Below are positions 36,401-45,903 of a stretch of 64,000 bases of DNA, piece by piece (positions within the stretch are counted from its first letter, which is position 1; each line of letters starts with the position of its first letter). Source of the stretch: Pycnopodia helianthoides (Eukaryota > Echinodermata > Asteroidea > Forcipulatida > Asteriidae); contig CM063249.1 of NCBI GenBank assembly GCA_032158295.1, positions 11,846,139-11,910,138 on the forward strand, in the 5' to 3' direction. A program made the position numbers and the translations under genes. The notes beneath the pieces are model-generated. The model made no database searches. It was not told where the DNA came from and saw only the letters and a list, made by a program, of their open reading frames with translations.

Positions 36401-39400
36401 GAACATTTCAACATGCACTAAGGCAATGACCAGGGGCTTGAAGGCAGTTGCCTCTATTACCTCCGTAAAGTATCAGCCCTGCATGTGTGTTGTCTACTGA
36501 TCACTTTTAATTTGATTCTTGACACACCCTTGCAGAATGGGTTATACTATACTGTAGTTAACTGAATACAATGGACCTTATGCATTGACGTCATAACGTC
36601 GCCATCTTAGAAGTAATGCAACAATAGAAACCGCACATCTCTAAACGCACAGGATGGACCAATGAGCAACCTTCTTTTGACCTCTAGCCGAGGGGGCCCT
36701 ACACAAATGACGTCATATGCAAGGCCTATTCTTGACTCGTGTTCGTTTTACTTAGTTTGCCCTCCACCAAAATAGCTAAAATTATTATTTGGTACTTTTG
36801 ACTTCTACAACAATTGATCTCCGAAAGATTCTGATTGAATACATGCTGTAAGGTTCTAGATGTTCAAGTCTTGCTGAGAGTGCTTCTCTGGAATTTGTTC
36901 AACACTGTCAATGCTGGTTCCTACTCCATGCAAAACAAAATGGAAGGCTAATTTTTGGATGTTAGAGAAGGGCTATAGAGGTCAAACTCCATGTTATGTT
37001 GCACTCATTGTCCAATACATAGAGTCCTTATGAAGGTGGAAACAAAATTTCCAGACTCTAAATTCATGTCAAAATGGTGTGAAATGTTATTTTGTTTGGT
37101 ATTCTTTCAGAGCGAAATTTGAAACATGACGTCAACAGATGTCAACAATAAATGGGTCTGTACATTCCTCACATGAATCTTTTGTTTGTCAAAGGGTAAC
37201 ATTAAACATCATTTGAATTAAATATCATGGAAATTTGGGAATGAACTCAAGATTCCCCATATAAAAATACACAGACCCAGTATATTTGAAATTTGACGTC
37301 ACTGGAAGGGTATCAAATACAACAGCATTTTACACAATTTCAACGCGAGGGTTAGCAACTTGTACGACTTTTTTCTACTTTCATAAAGACTCGATCTTAT
37401 CTATCTATTGGAAAGTGATAGCATTACAAAACTGAATTTGACCTTGGAGCCTCTCTTTAACAATAAAAGGTCATGACTGCTGTCTCGTTCCTCACAAAGC
37501 ATGCAAAGAGACATTCACTTTCTTTCACATGTATCGTACGATCTGACCAGGCACTCAAGAGGTTTTAACTAATTTACAGAAAAATTAATGAAGGAAAAAA
37601 ATTAGCTTTACACTTGATTCATACCTTCTTCATATCACCAGAGTGAGAGTCGAACACGCGAATCTTTTTGTCCTTGGCTGTCACTGCAAAGCGACCGCCA
37701 TTGTAGTCGAAGCAAACCCCAAAAGGCATGTCTGGCAAACCGACCTCTGCAATCACGCTGGCGCTCTCGAGATTCCAGATCACGATTTTACAGTCTTGAG
37801 CTGTAGTCAGGGGGAAATAAATGCACAGAAAAAAAATATGTAAAACCTACAATAATTTCTCTTTCTCGATTTTATTTCCCGCTCAGTTTGTTTGGCAATG
37901 ACGCTAGAAGCCCAACTCCAAACGGCAGTTTATTACGGGGATCCTTTCTCGCTTAAACAAAAATCCACCACCATGAACTGTTGGATTCCAATTACTGTGG
38001 TATGCCTGATTCCATGTGAAACATAATCAGATTACTTGTGCAGTCCTCAGTCCAACAGATCAAACAAAACCTGCAGTTGGATTTCGATGGGACGGGGATG
38101 GTTTCCAATGTATGGTGAATCATGTCCAACACCCAAACTGACTCTGGCTGTTGAGCCTGGCCTGATGCCAGATAGGATCAGCATTACAATGACCACACGG
38201 TCTGTTAAAATAAATTAAATATCCCCTGGTATCCCATGGTGTTGCCCAAAATTGATGGGTTCCTTTTCTGCAAAGCCTTACTACATGTACTAATTCCAGG
38301 GAAAAGAATTGCCAATATATGAAAATTCCTGAAAATGGCATACGGGCCTGGGTTCCCCCCTATTCCGGACCCAGCACCTTCCAGATGTTACTATTCAGGA
38401 GGTTTACACTACAGACTCTGTGCATCACTAGAAATACAACACTACAATTGTGGACACAATGTGGACTGATCTCTTTCTCCCTTGGGTGGCTACTTTGCTT
38501 CTTACAAGAAGATTTGAAGGCTCAAGGAGAAAATCTTGAAATCAGGGAAAAATCCTGAAAAATCACATGCCTGTGATTATCTTTGAAATGGTTTAAACAA
38601 ACACATTCAATAGAGTCGTCCATGTGCATGGGTGTAGATGGTACTCCACCAGCTGAAGATTTTTAAAGAGTACACTGTACAGAAAGTTTCCTTAAATGCA
38701 TGTAAATTTATCTAGACTTTAATTTCCCTAAGTTCAATAACCTTGGCCAGTAAGTTGACTCTCCACCATTCAACTGCAGGGGTTTTGTATGGTTTAATAT
38801 TTGTTCATAGAAATATATTTACCAAATGTACACATCATTCACCACATGATATCTTAACTACAGTCTGCTTATTGCATCTACATTTTGTGTATCATTCCAA
38901 GAAAATCATGTGGATGAAATTGAATGGTCAGACATTCGGAGGGTTTAAGAGAAATGACTAACCACTTGTTAGAAGGATATTCTCGGCTGTAGGATGCCAC
39001 AAGAGCTTGACGATCTTCTTCTGATGGTAGTCAAGTTTCAACATCGGCTCAATATCTTTATCTTGAGACAGCCCTTCGTCTGGAATGTTCCAAAGGTATA
39101 CGGCCGCGTACTCATCCCCGCTAGCGATGATGTTGTCGTCAAATGGATTCCACGCCAGGTCAAGCACTTTACCCTTGTGACCTCTGACCTGAGGTTGATC
39201 AGGGTCAACCCGACAAGGCTGCAAGAGAGAAAAAGTACATACGTGAGGTACTTGTTGGTAAGTACCACATGAACTGCTGCTAAAATGAAACCCTTACATA
39301 TAAGTGATTGAAACATTACATGTTCACATGTAGGTGAACTCTGTACCCTTGGTTGCTTTTACGCAAGACCCACATTGCACCCAACACACACAAAAAGACC

Positions 39401-42400
39401 TCGGCAAGAAACATTCAGAGTTTCAAAGCATCTAATTACCACAGCAAGAGCCAAAGTCACTTGAGCATCCGGGGCAGTCGTTGGAGACCAAAATACAATA
39501 TGACATTACAGGGACACTATCTTTTCAGGCACCGTGTTACACACTATAATGATGACGCCCAGTTTTGAAGTTAATAATAACAATGTTTTAGGTACTTTTA
39601 AATGCTGTATCAAAGCGCCTCACAATTAATGTTACTCAGTGTTCTCCACATGTGGGTTTTGGGAGTCGGGTCGCCCTCTTAAAATTAAAGGCTGCTGCTA
39701 AAAAACTTAAGATTCAATGAACACTTATTACCCATGTTCATTGAGTCTTAAGCATTCTTGAAACTGTCTCAACTCCTTCTGGAGTACATGTAGCAGCACG
39801 CTGCAAAATGGCGCACAGGTCGCTAATCATTACATCAATAATCTCTCCCTCGCAGGCACCCATTTACTCCTGGGTGATGAAAAGCTATTATATATTAAGT
39901 ATCTTTGGCCAAGGAACTGAGATTCGAACCAACATCTAACGACTGGGCCTCCAGAATTGAGTTTGATGCCTAGACTGCTCGGCCCATGAAATGTTATACA
40001 TGTAGAATTAGCCTTAAAATCACACCTTTCAATAGGTAATAGCACATGTTAGCTGTGGTTACCACAGCTACACTTCTCTTTTAATCAATGTCATGAATTG
40101 TGACAAGTTTGGTTGGTAGTGTGCTGCAAGACATCCTCTGTAGTGAGTGTGTAGACAGGATGTCAATAGTGTGCTCCCAATCTAAGTCCGTCTTGAAATC
40201 ACGCATCACTTTAAGACCCAATTCCTCTGACATCATCACCGCAATAATCTTGGTTGGCCCTTTCGGGAGTCAATTTCCCTGTGTGTTACTGTTATACAGT
40301 GTAGTATGAATTTGAGGCAATGAGGTCTTCACAAAATGGTGAGCGTGGAACAGTCGCCTTGTGTGACGATGAGTGCATGCAAGGGGGTCATTACCCAAAA
40401 ATAACATACAGTAATAACACTAATATTGGCTGATCCTGGGTGTAGGTAATAAGCCTTTTTGCGTGTTAGATTTGAATATTGTCTGGTACAATGACGTGCT
40501 TAATCGCAAGTTACCACTTAAATTTGAATTCATCAGACCATAGAGACAGTTGCTATGTCACATGATTGGGGAAGCTTTTGCGTAGTTACGTAAGAGACAG
40601 CAACCATACACATCTGAATGGATGTGTATGGCACAATGGTACCAGGGTTTGCTCATCTAGAGGTTGCTATACAAAAGCTTGCCCCGAACCATTTGACATA
40701 GCAACTGTCTCTATAGTCTGAGGAATTCAAATGTAAGCGTGACTTGTGACTAAGCAAGTCATTGTACTAGACTTTATTCAAATCTAACTCGCAAATGGCT
40801 TATTGTGCCTCTGGTGTGGTTTTCTTCCATGCGTTCTGCATTTGGTGAGATTGTAGGGACTCAGTCCTGATCCCATACATGACAACACTTAATAGACCAT
40901 GATGGATAAAAAGAAAAAAATTACAAAGACTGCAGTGATTGATGCTAGGCATCATTATCCCTGGCCAAATGCCAGTTAATTCTACAAAATTTCAATCCAA
41001 GTGGCCAAGATGGCTAGTTCACAGAGTTGACATGCATCCCTATTGAAGATTTGAAATATGGACAAGTAAAAAAGCTGGCAGCCTAGTAAAAAAAATGTTT
41101 AAGGCAAAATAAATAAAAAAACATGTTTAGCGCCCCGCCCGCTTCCTTTCTGGAGGCCGCCTCCTTTTTTGTTTTTTTAAAGGATCAATTTTTAAGATCT
41201 CTGACAAAAAAAATCAATTCTAAAATACATTACATCCTATTTTTTACTTTAGCACACCGAAAAGACACACAGAAAAAAGCTGGCAACCATCTTGAAAAAA
41301 AGCCCGGCTGGTTGTCTTGAAAAATGTGTCGGGCGGCCATTAAGAAAAGAAAAAAAAAGTTTAAAAAAAAAAGGCCCGCCTCCTCCCTTTTTTTTCCATT
41401 TTTATTTTTTTTTGCCTTTCCTGGTCCTTGCTGAGAAAATTAAGAGCAAACCCTGGTAAAGGTCATAAGGGAAAATTGAAAATTCAGTGCACAATGTGTA
41501 TACAGGAAACCCGATGAATATTTAGTATGAAAGCAGACAATTGAGTTTTTGAGTACAAAATATTCTTAAGAAAAATACTATGTTACTGCAAACCTTACCA
41601 AAGGACGATGGTCTGGAATTGGGGATTACAGTGTATTCCCAAGGAAAGGGTTATTTCCAAAGTGGATTTCAGTGCCTTTTGACCCTGTCTGTACTCCTGG
41701 CCATCGAAGCATGACACCAGAGTGTATTGAGGTGCGAAACCTGGTTTGACAGCAGATCAAATAGCTCTCTCTATAAGGCGTACACGAGTAGACTACATTA
41801 TATAGCGTATTGAATTACATAATTTACCATTCATATCCTGGTAGCTGAGAGGACTATATCCCACGATTGAATCCTGTTTTGCCTTTTTATCAGGTTTTCT
41901 TTCCCAAAACATATGAATACTCTTCTTCTATTATTGACTCAGGAGTCAATAGGTATTCCTACATTAAAATGGATATTATAATACCTTTTCTTTTTCTGAT
42001 TTATACAAAACAAATGTAGCTCAATAGAGGGAAATGAAGTCAGAAATTGCAGAACGCAAAATAGTATTTTGGATTATTGTACCAAGGCCAGTAAAATATC
42101 AACTGCCTTCAAAAAAACAAGACTCAAGAGTTTAAATAACTTGTGAATCCAGGTGTTTTATTTTTTTCTAAATAAATGTATACACTTTCTTTATATAATT
42201 TAGCAATTCTCCAGAAGAAACCAGCACAGCAGATTTCCTCCTGGTGAAACTGGCTCTTCTGATCCCGAGAGAAATGAGATTTATTACATCATGCCTTACT
42301 AGGGCTTACCCTAATGTAAGTTGCACTTCAAATTTAATCAGTTTTATAAAAATAACAGTGGTTTTGTAATTAATTTGAAGTCATCTCGTCCTACTCCTTT

Positions 42401-43273
42401 AACTACATTAACCCTAAAGAACCCAAGTCCTACAATATCCTCATTGCCAAAGTGCAGGATTGCGAAGGATTTGGGCTATTAGGGATCTGCAACACAGGAG
42501 GATTTTGAAGGGTTTGGGCTGAAATGAGTTTTTGTTAGGGTAGGATTTCGCAGGACTTGGGCTATCGGGCTGTTTTTACATAGGAGGATTTTGAAGGTTT
42601 TAGGTATTATGCAGCTTAGCCAAAATAGGATTTTGAAGGTTTTGGGCTTTTTTGACCTTTTTTGACTCCCTAACTTCTGTCTCAAAAGGATTTTGAAGGA
42701 TTTGGGCTAATATGTATACTTACAATAAGTTGAAGGATATCAAAGGATTTGGGCACTTTAGGTTTATGACGACTTTAATCTGAAGGATATCAAAGGATTT
42801 GGGCAGTATGTCTACCCAAGGGTCAAGTCTGTTAGGGTTAATAATAATATAAGGTTTGTTCAGTTTGTTATCCACCTCCATGGTTCTACCTAGGTGGTAG
42901 GAGTAATTTCGACCTTGAGTTTAGACTTGAGATGGCGGATCCAATTGGAAATTTGCATTTTTTTGCCCCACCATGCCCGGGTTGCCCACCCCTTGCCTCT
43001 GTGTCCCTTTAAAAAAAAATCCTCACATTCATAATAAATGGTTATATTATAATAAAGACGAAAGTATTGTACCTCATTTATCTTGAATACAAGGAAGGCA
43101 CCGCCGCCCTGTGGTTTCGTGGCAAGAGCCACAAACTTGGGGTTGGCTGCACAAATGTGTCCGTCTGTCGTCCCATCGTTAACACCACGGATAAAAGTGA
43201 ACTGCTGCTCGGCCTTCGCCGATGTGCCGAAGACATGACGAAATTTACTTGCTCTTACGAATTTCCCAGCCAT
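30416..43273 (-). CDS. coro1: Type I coronin (actin-binding WD40 protein)
   Basis: Coronins bind F-actin and Arp2/3 and tune actin turnover at the cell cortex. Eight coding exons, 5' to 3' on the minus strand: 43273-43073, 39218-38963, 37800-37625, 36189-36076, 34336-34235, 32711-32487, 31981-31742 and 30562-30416. All have GT-AG borders and the phases agree; predicted 486 aa (human CORO1C about 474). The N-terminal signature SKFRHVFG is at residues 9-16. Arg29 matches the actin-binding Arg of coronin 1. WD40 blades follow (GHKGKVLDLAWNP, WDGHEG, FTTGFDKMSARQFALWNE, KGDSVIRYYEIT). The conserved coronin extension MPKRGCDVN and VPRKSDLFQDDLFPDAPG then appears, next a Gly/Ser/Ala-rich unique linker, and finally a charged coiled coil of about 40 residues at the C terminus (oligomerisation). 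The SDLFQDDL...DPILISLK stretch places it with the CORO1/6 class, not CORO7. It is divergent from SETD6 across 43274-45903. Confidence 0.95.
30956..31118. repeat. Duplicated block X, copy 1
   Basis: This 163-bp block recurs at 31295-31457 (offset 339) with no mismatch I can see by eye. It covers ACTGCACAGTATCTACACAC through the first bases of a GGGCCC MITE (CATAGAGCTGCTAAGCAC) and then breaks off in an A run. It lies in the last intron of coronin. Confidence 0.85.
31121..31292. repeat. Duplicated block Y, copy 1 (inserted between the X blocks)
   Basis: This 172-bp block appears identical to 32267-32438 (offset 1146) and has the same orientation. It begins AAGTTTCTCAAAACTCATTA and ends TGTAAATCAGGCAAGAT. 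It separates the two copies of block X. Confidence 0.85.
31295..31457. repeat. Duplicated block X, copy 2
   Basis: Second copy of the 163-bp block at 30956. This copy continues into the complete MITE at 31423-31600, so it is probably the original arrangement. Confidence 0.85.
31423..31600. mobile_element. MITE, GGGCCC family
   Basis: Left end CTGGGCCCAATTTCATAGAG, right end GCTCTATGAAATTGGGCCCTG, with good terminal pairing but a diverged middle. It is in the last coronin intron, and its first 35 bp also occur in block X copy 1. Confidence 0.75.
32267..32438. repeat. Duplicated block Y, copy 2
   Basis: The 172-bp block apparently identical to 31121-31292. This copy sits about 50 bp from the coronin exon at 32487-32711 and is continuous with that intron, so it is probably the donor copy. 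Confidence 0.85.
33076..33238. mobile_element. Short MITE with TA flanks
   Basis: Nearly complementary arms TAGATGGATTGCAATACGCG and ATTGCAATCCATCTA, extending through a CGCCATCTTTGATG / CATCAAAGATGGCGG pair. The outer TA dinucleotides on both sides would fit a Tc1/mariner-type target duplication (inference). The interior (CACGACTCTCAGCCAATGAT) resembles 15705-15740. It lies in the coronin intron between exons 34235-34336 and 32487-32711. Confidence 0.7.
33421..33600 (-). pseudogene. Decayed duplicate of coronin exon 5 and adjacent intron
   Basis: This block is a diverged copy of 34118-34285. About 120 bp matches the intron downstream of coronin exon 5 (CTGTAGCCACAGC, GCCAGAGCCATGGTTTGAAT), and about 50 bp (33540-33590) matches the 3' part of the exon itself. 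Read on the minus strand, the copy still encodes ITFDRDTGIIYLAEK against ITYDRDTGMIYLAAK in the real exon. The splice donor has changed from AAG|GTAAGC to AAG|GTCAAC and the upstream half of the exon is not recognisable, so it is most likely a dead exon. Confidence 0.7.
33799..34020. mobile_element. piggyBac-like MITE flanked by TTAA
   Basis: A 222-bp element precisely bounded by TTAA (33795-33798 and 34021-34024). The inverted ends read CCCTCCTACTGTCAGTGAC and GTCAGACAGCAAGAGGG. TTAA flanks plus termini starting in CCC are the hallmark of piggyBac transposition. There is no coding sequence. It lies in a coronin intron between the dead exon copy and the real exon. Confidence 0.8.
34545..34893 (-). 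mobile_element. tRNA-derived SINE
   Basis: The head is on the minus strand at 34805-34893: A-box-like GGCCGAGTGGTTTAGAGC and B-box-like GGTTCAAATCC. The outer GTGTCATG pairs with CATGACAC, much like a tRNA acceptor stem. The tRNA part resembles a tRNA-Leu; a CAA triplet falls near the anticodon position. The body (ACCTATTTATACCCCCTGGG region, then GAGAAGCAATTATAGTCAAG) leads to an ATT/AAT-rich tail at 34545-34570. It is inserted in a coronin intron in the coronin sense orientation. Confidence 0.75.
35840..36061. mobile_element. piggyBac-like MITE, second copy, next to a splice donor
   Basis: Same 222-bp element as 33799-34020 with few differences, between TTAA at 35836-35839 and 36062-36065. 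The right TTAA begins only about 10 bp into the intron that follows coronin exon 36189-36076 (donor GT at 36075-36074), so the element nearly touches the splice site. Confidence 0.8.
36573..36726. mobile_element. MITE with GACGTCAT ends
   Basis: Left end GGACCTTATGCATTGACGTC, right end ATGACGTCATATGCAAGGCC. The interior carries CGCCATCTTAGAAG and TTTGACCTCTAGCCGAGG. A second copy lies at 52460-52633. It is in a coronin intron. Confidence 0.7.
38740..38947. mobile_element. Decayed piggyBac-like MITE
   Basis: Similar to 33799-34020 (CACCATTCAACTGCAGG, TTGAATGGTCAGACATTCGG, AGGGTTTAA right end), but with internal losses and no intact left TTAA border. It ends only about 15 bp from coronin exon 39218-38963. 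Confidence 0.5.
39568..39991 (-). mobile_element. tRNA-derived SINE, older copy
   Basis: Same family as 34545-34893: minus-strand head with GGCCGAGCAGTCTAGGCA and GGTTCGAATCTC at 39925-39991. A body with CACCCATTTACTCCTGGGTG follows, and an ATAATAACA-rich tail ends at 39568. The middle (39650-39780) is diverged and contains a 25-bp inverted pair around AAGATTCAATGAAC. Confidence 0.6.
40446..40805. mobile_element. Long-TIR palindromic MITE
   Basis: The two halves are complementary over roughly 100 bp or more each: left GTTAGATTTGAATATTGTCT ... AGAGACAGTTGCTATGTCA, right TGACATAGCAACTGTCTCT ... ATTCAAATCTAAC. The centre contains a small hairpin (CCATACACATC / GATGTGTATGG). It is a single copy in this window, in the first coronin intron. 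Confidence 0.7.
42430..42812. repeat. Degenerate minisatellite, GAAGGATTTGGGCT unit
   Basis: About ten imperfect units built from AGGATTTTGAAGGATTTGGG and shorter versions, for example at 42465-42480, 42501-42520, 42576-42600, 42686-42710 and 42783-42805. Related wording (GGATTTAGAAGGACTGAGGG) occurs at 48975 and 59650. It is in the first coronin intron. Confidence 0.7.
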
Positions 43274-43791
43274 TTTTGACTCTGTGAGTAGTCTCCCGTT
43301 ACAGGTGCAAAGTTACCTGGGCCAAAATGTGAAGTGGTTTGTAGTAAAATGGTCTTGCACTTTGAGGAAGATAAAAGGGTGAACAAAAGCAGGAAGTGGT
43401 CTGCGGGTGTGGGAGTTGGCTCAGTCGGGTTGCAGACGCGTACTCAAACTAGGAACTGTCGTGTCTTTTTATTCGCGGTGGTAGACTGGTTCCGTAAACA
43501 GCGCGTGGAAGCAAGCGGAAAACTATGTCATTGAATGCCAACTTGCTGCACGAGTTGACATAGCGTTGAAACCAGACTAAAGCTAGCCGCGTATTGGGCT
43601 GAAATTTCCATCCGCAGATTCAGGGGCCGGCTAGCCGCGTATTCGGGTAAATTAGAATCAATGCAGTACAAGGCTGTGAAACGGGTCTCCCCACTTATTT
43701 TTCTATTTCGAACGATTTTTTGTTTGTTTGTCAATATTCGTAAACAAATACCACTGAGCATTTTTGAAGCTAACTTGACCAATAGACCTAC

Positions 43792-45455
43792 CTGACTGAC
43801 TCAGGGACCGACCTGATCGGCTGACTGAACTGACTAGCTGACTGACTGCCTGCCTGGCAGGCTGACTGATGATTAACTGATTCCTTCCTCCATGACCTGA
43901 CCAACTAACCTGGGCCCAATTTCATGGCTCTGCTTACGCCGTAAGCAAAGAATCGGCGCTTGCGGAAGCAGGGAATTCCGCGCTTACGTCAAGCGTATTT
44001 CACGGGTTAGCGGAGATTTTCGGCTTGTGCGCGTGCGTACTCCACGTTACTAGGCATTCTACGCTTACACAGCTAGCGCAGAAATTCGGCGCTTGAACAG
44101 TAAGCGGAGAATGGTCACCGCAAGCGCAGAATTCGGCGGTAAGCAGAGCCATGAAATTGGGCCCTGACTGACGTATACCTGCTCGACTGATATAGGCTAC
44201 CTGACTGACTGACCGACTGGCCTGACCGACTGACTGACCTGACTGGCTTACTGGCCTGACCGATTGGCCTGATCGACTGACCTGACCTGACTGACATACC
44301 GACATACTGAATCTGATCTGCCTGCATGCTGACTGAACTGATCGACAGACGCCTGACTGACTGACCAACCTGACCGGCTGACTATAACCTGACTGACTGA
44401 CATACCTGACTGACTATGACCGACCTGACCAACTTACTGACCTGAACATCGATCCTGCGAATTGCCTGACATACGTCTGACTGACTGACCGACCTGAACA
44501 ACTGATCGACTGACCAAGTCACGTCTGACCTGACTGAGTGACATACCTGACCGACTGCAAACCTGACTGATCGACCTGACCAACTGACTGACCTGACCGA
44601 GTCACGTGACCTGACCGACTGACATACCTGACTGATCGACTGACATCTGACCGACTGCAAACCTGACTGGCCGACCTGACCAGCTGACTGACCTGACCGA
44701 CATACCTGATTGACTGAGTGGACTTATTAATTCTGACGCTGACTGGCTGACTGAAACTTGACCAAACTGACCTGACCTGACTTCTGACATACTGACTGAT
44801 GACTGAACTGACCGACCAACCTGACTGGCTGACCTACAACCTGACCAACTCATGACTTTCCTAGCTGAAGGACTGACTGACCTGACCGACGTAATTGACC
44901 ATTGGTGGCTGACAAGCCTGACTGCAATTAACTGGACCTGACCGACTCAACTGACCAGACTAGGACTGACATATCTAACTAGTGACTGGCTGACTAACCG
45001 ACCTGACCGACTGACTGACCGACTGACTGATTGACAGACCTGCACCGGCTGTCTGACATGACCGACTGACATGACCTGACTGTAAGTCTGACAAACTGAT
45101 GCCTATACCTGACTGCATGACGACCACCTGACTGCAGGTTTACTGAACTGACCAACAGACAATCTGACTGACTGATTGACCTGACCTGCTGACTGACTGA
45201 CTGACCAAATTGACCCGACTGACCTGACTGACCTGACCGACTAACCTGACTGACAGACATATACATGATTACGGTACTGACTGACCCACCTGACCGTGGC
45301 TGACCGACATACCTATAGCTGACTTACTGACCCACCTGGCCGACTTACTTGACCTGATCATGGCTGACTGACTGACAGACATACCCAAGAGCCTGACTGA
45401 CCAGCCTGACTGGCTTACTGACCGATCACCAACTGACCTGACCTGACCTGACCTG
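43792..45455. repeat. CTGA/CTGAC tandem array
   Basis: About 1.4 kb of degenerate array (1.66 kb including the nested MITE) made of CTGA, CTGAC and CTGACCGA words, ending in CTGACCTGACCTGACCTGAC at 45435-45455. The unit length drifts between 4, 5 and 8 bases. It forms the core of the foldback element. Confidence 0.9.
43912..44164. mobile_element. MITE nested in the CTGA array (GGGCCC family, subfamily 2)
   Basis: A clean 253-bp copy: left GGGCCCAATTTCATGGCTCT, right AGAGCCATGAAATTGGGCCC, with a near-perfect terminal match. The interior is rich in GCGCTTAC/GTAAGCG. It has CTGA array on both sides, so it inserted after the array had formed. The clean ends suggest a young copy. Confidence 0.85.
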
Positions 45456-45903
45456 ACTTTTTTTAACAGATATGCTCCAGGGAATTTTAAACAAAGGTAT
45501 ACGGGGTGAAGCATTCAAACAGCTGAACAGGCTGAACGAAGCTATTCAGACAAATACAGTTTGTCGATCTTGTTTGTTTGCAATGATATGATGAGGACAG
45601 ACAATAACAAATTCGTTCAACCATACATGTATATAGAAAGAAGGGGGGGGGCAGAAATTTCACCGCCTTGTACTGCATGGATTCCAATTTTCCCGATTAT
45701 GCAGCTGGCTTGCTTATGAATCCGCGGATGGAAATTCTGCCCCCAATACGCGGCTAGCTTTAGTGTGGTGCGTTGAAAAGATGAACCGGTACTTATGGAA
45801 AACAACCCAGACGAAGTGAACGTGTTGGTATAGATTAATGACGCAGGGAGCCTAACTTTTGATATTTGTTTTTATAAACATTGGATTGGTGCAGCTAGAT
45901 GAC

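Larger units (their letters stand above)
43571..45769. mobile_element. Foldback transposon with internal CTGA array, 8-bp TSD
   Basis: A 2,199-bp element flanked by the direct repeat GCGTTGAA (43563-43570 and 45770-45777). Its arms, about 110 bp each and roughly 80% alike by eye, are inverted. The left starts ACCAGACTAAAGCTAGCCGC and the right, read in reverse complement, starts ACCACACTAAAGCTAGCCGC. Each arm contains a second diverged copy of the GCTAGCCGCGTATT word about 50 bp in. Between the arms lie short unique segments (43690-43790 and 45456-45640) and a long CTGA-type tandem array. There is no transposase. An 8-bp duplication fits the hAT superfamily, but the ends are not typical hAT ends, so classification is open. 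Confidence 0.8.
43274..45903. promoter_or_regulatory. Divergent spacer between coronin and SETD6
   Basis: The coronin ATG (43273, minus) and SETD6 ATG (45904, plus) face away from each other across 2,630 bp. Removing the foldback element and one copy of its 8-bp target repeat leaves about 423 bp, the size of a typical divergent promoter. About 300 bp remain on the coronin side and 134 bp on the SETD6 side. No TATA box is evident. That both transcripts start here is inference. Confidence 0.55.

Noticed and set aside
40100..40440. Extra coronin exon in the large first intron
   Set aside because: The exons found already join in frame and give a full-length coronin, so no coding segment is missing.
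43999..45514. Several overlapping minus-strand open frames of 66-122 codons rich in Ser, Gln, Val and Arg
   Set aside because: They are translations of the CTGA/CTGAC tandem array; the array lacks frequent stops in these frames. No start context, splice pattern or protein family fits.
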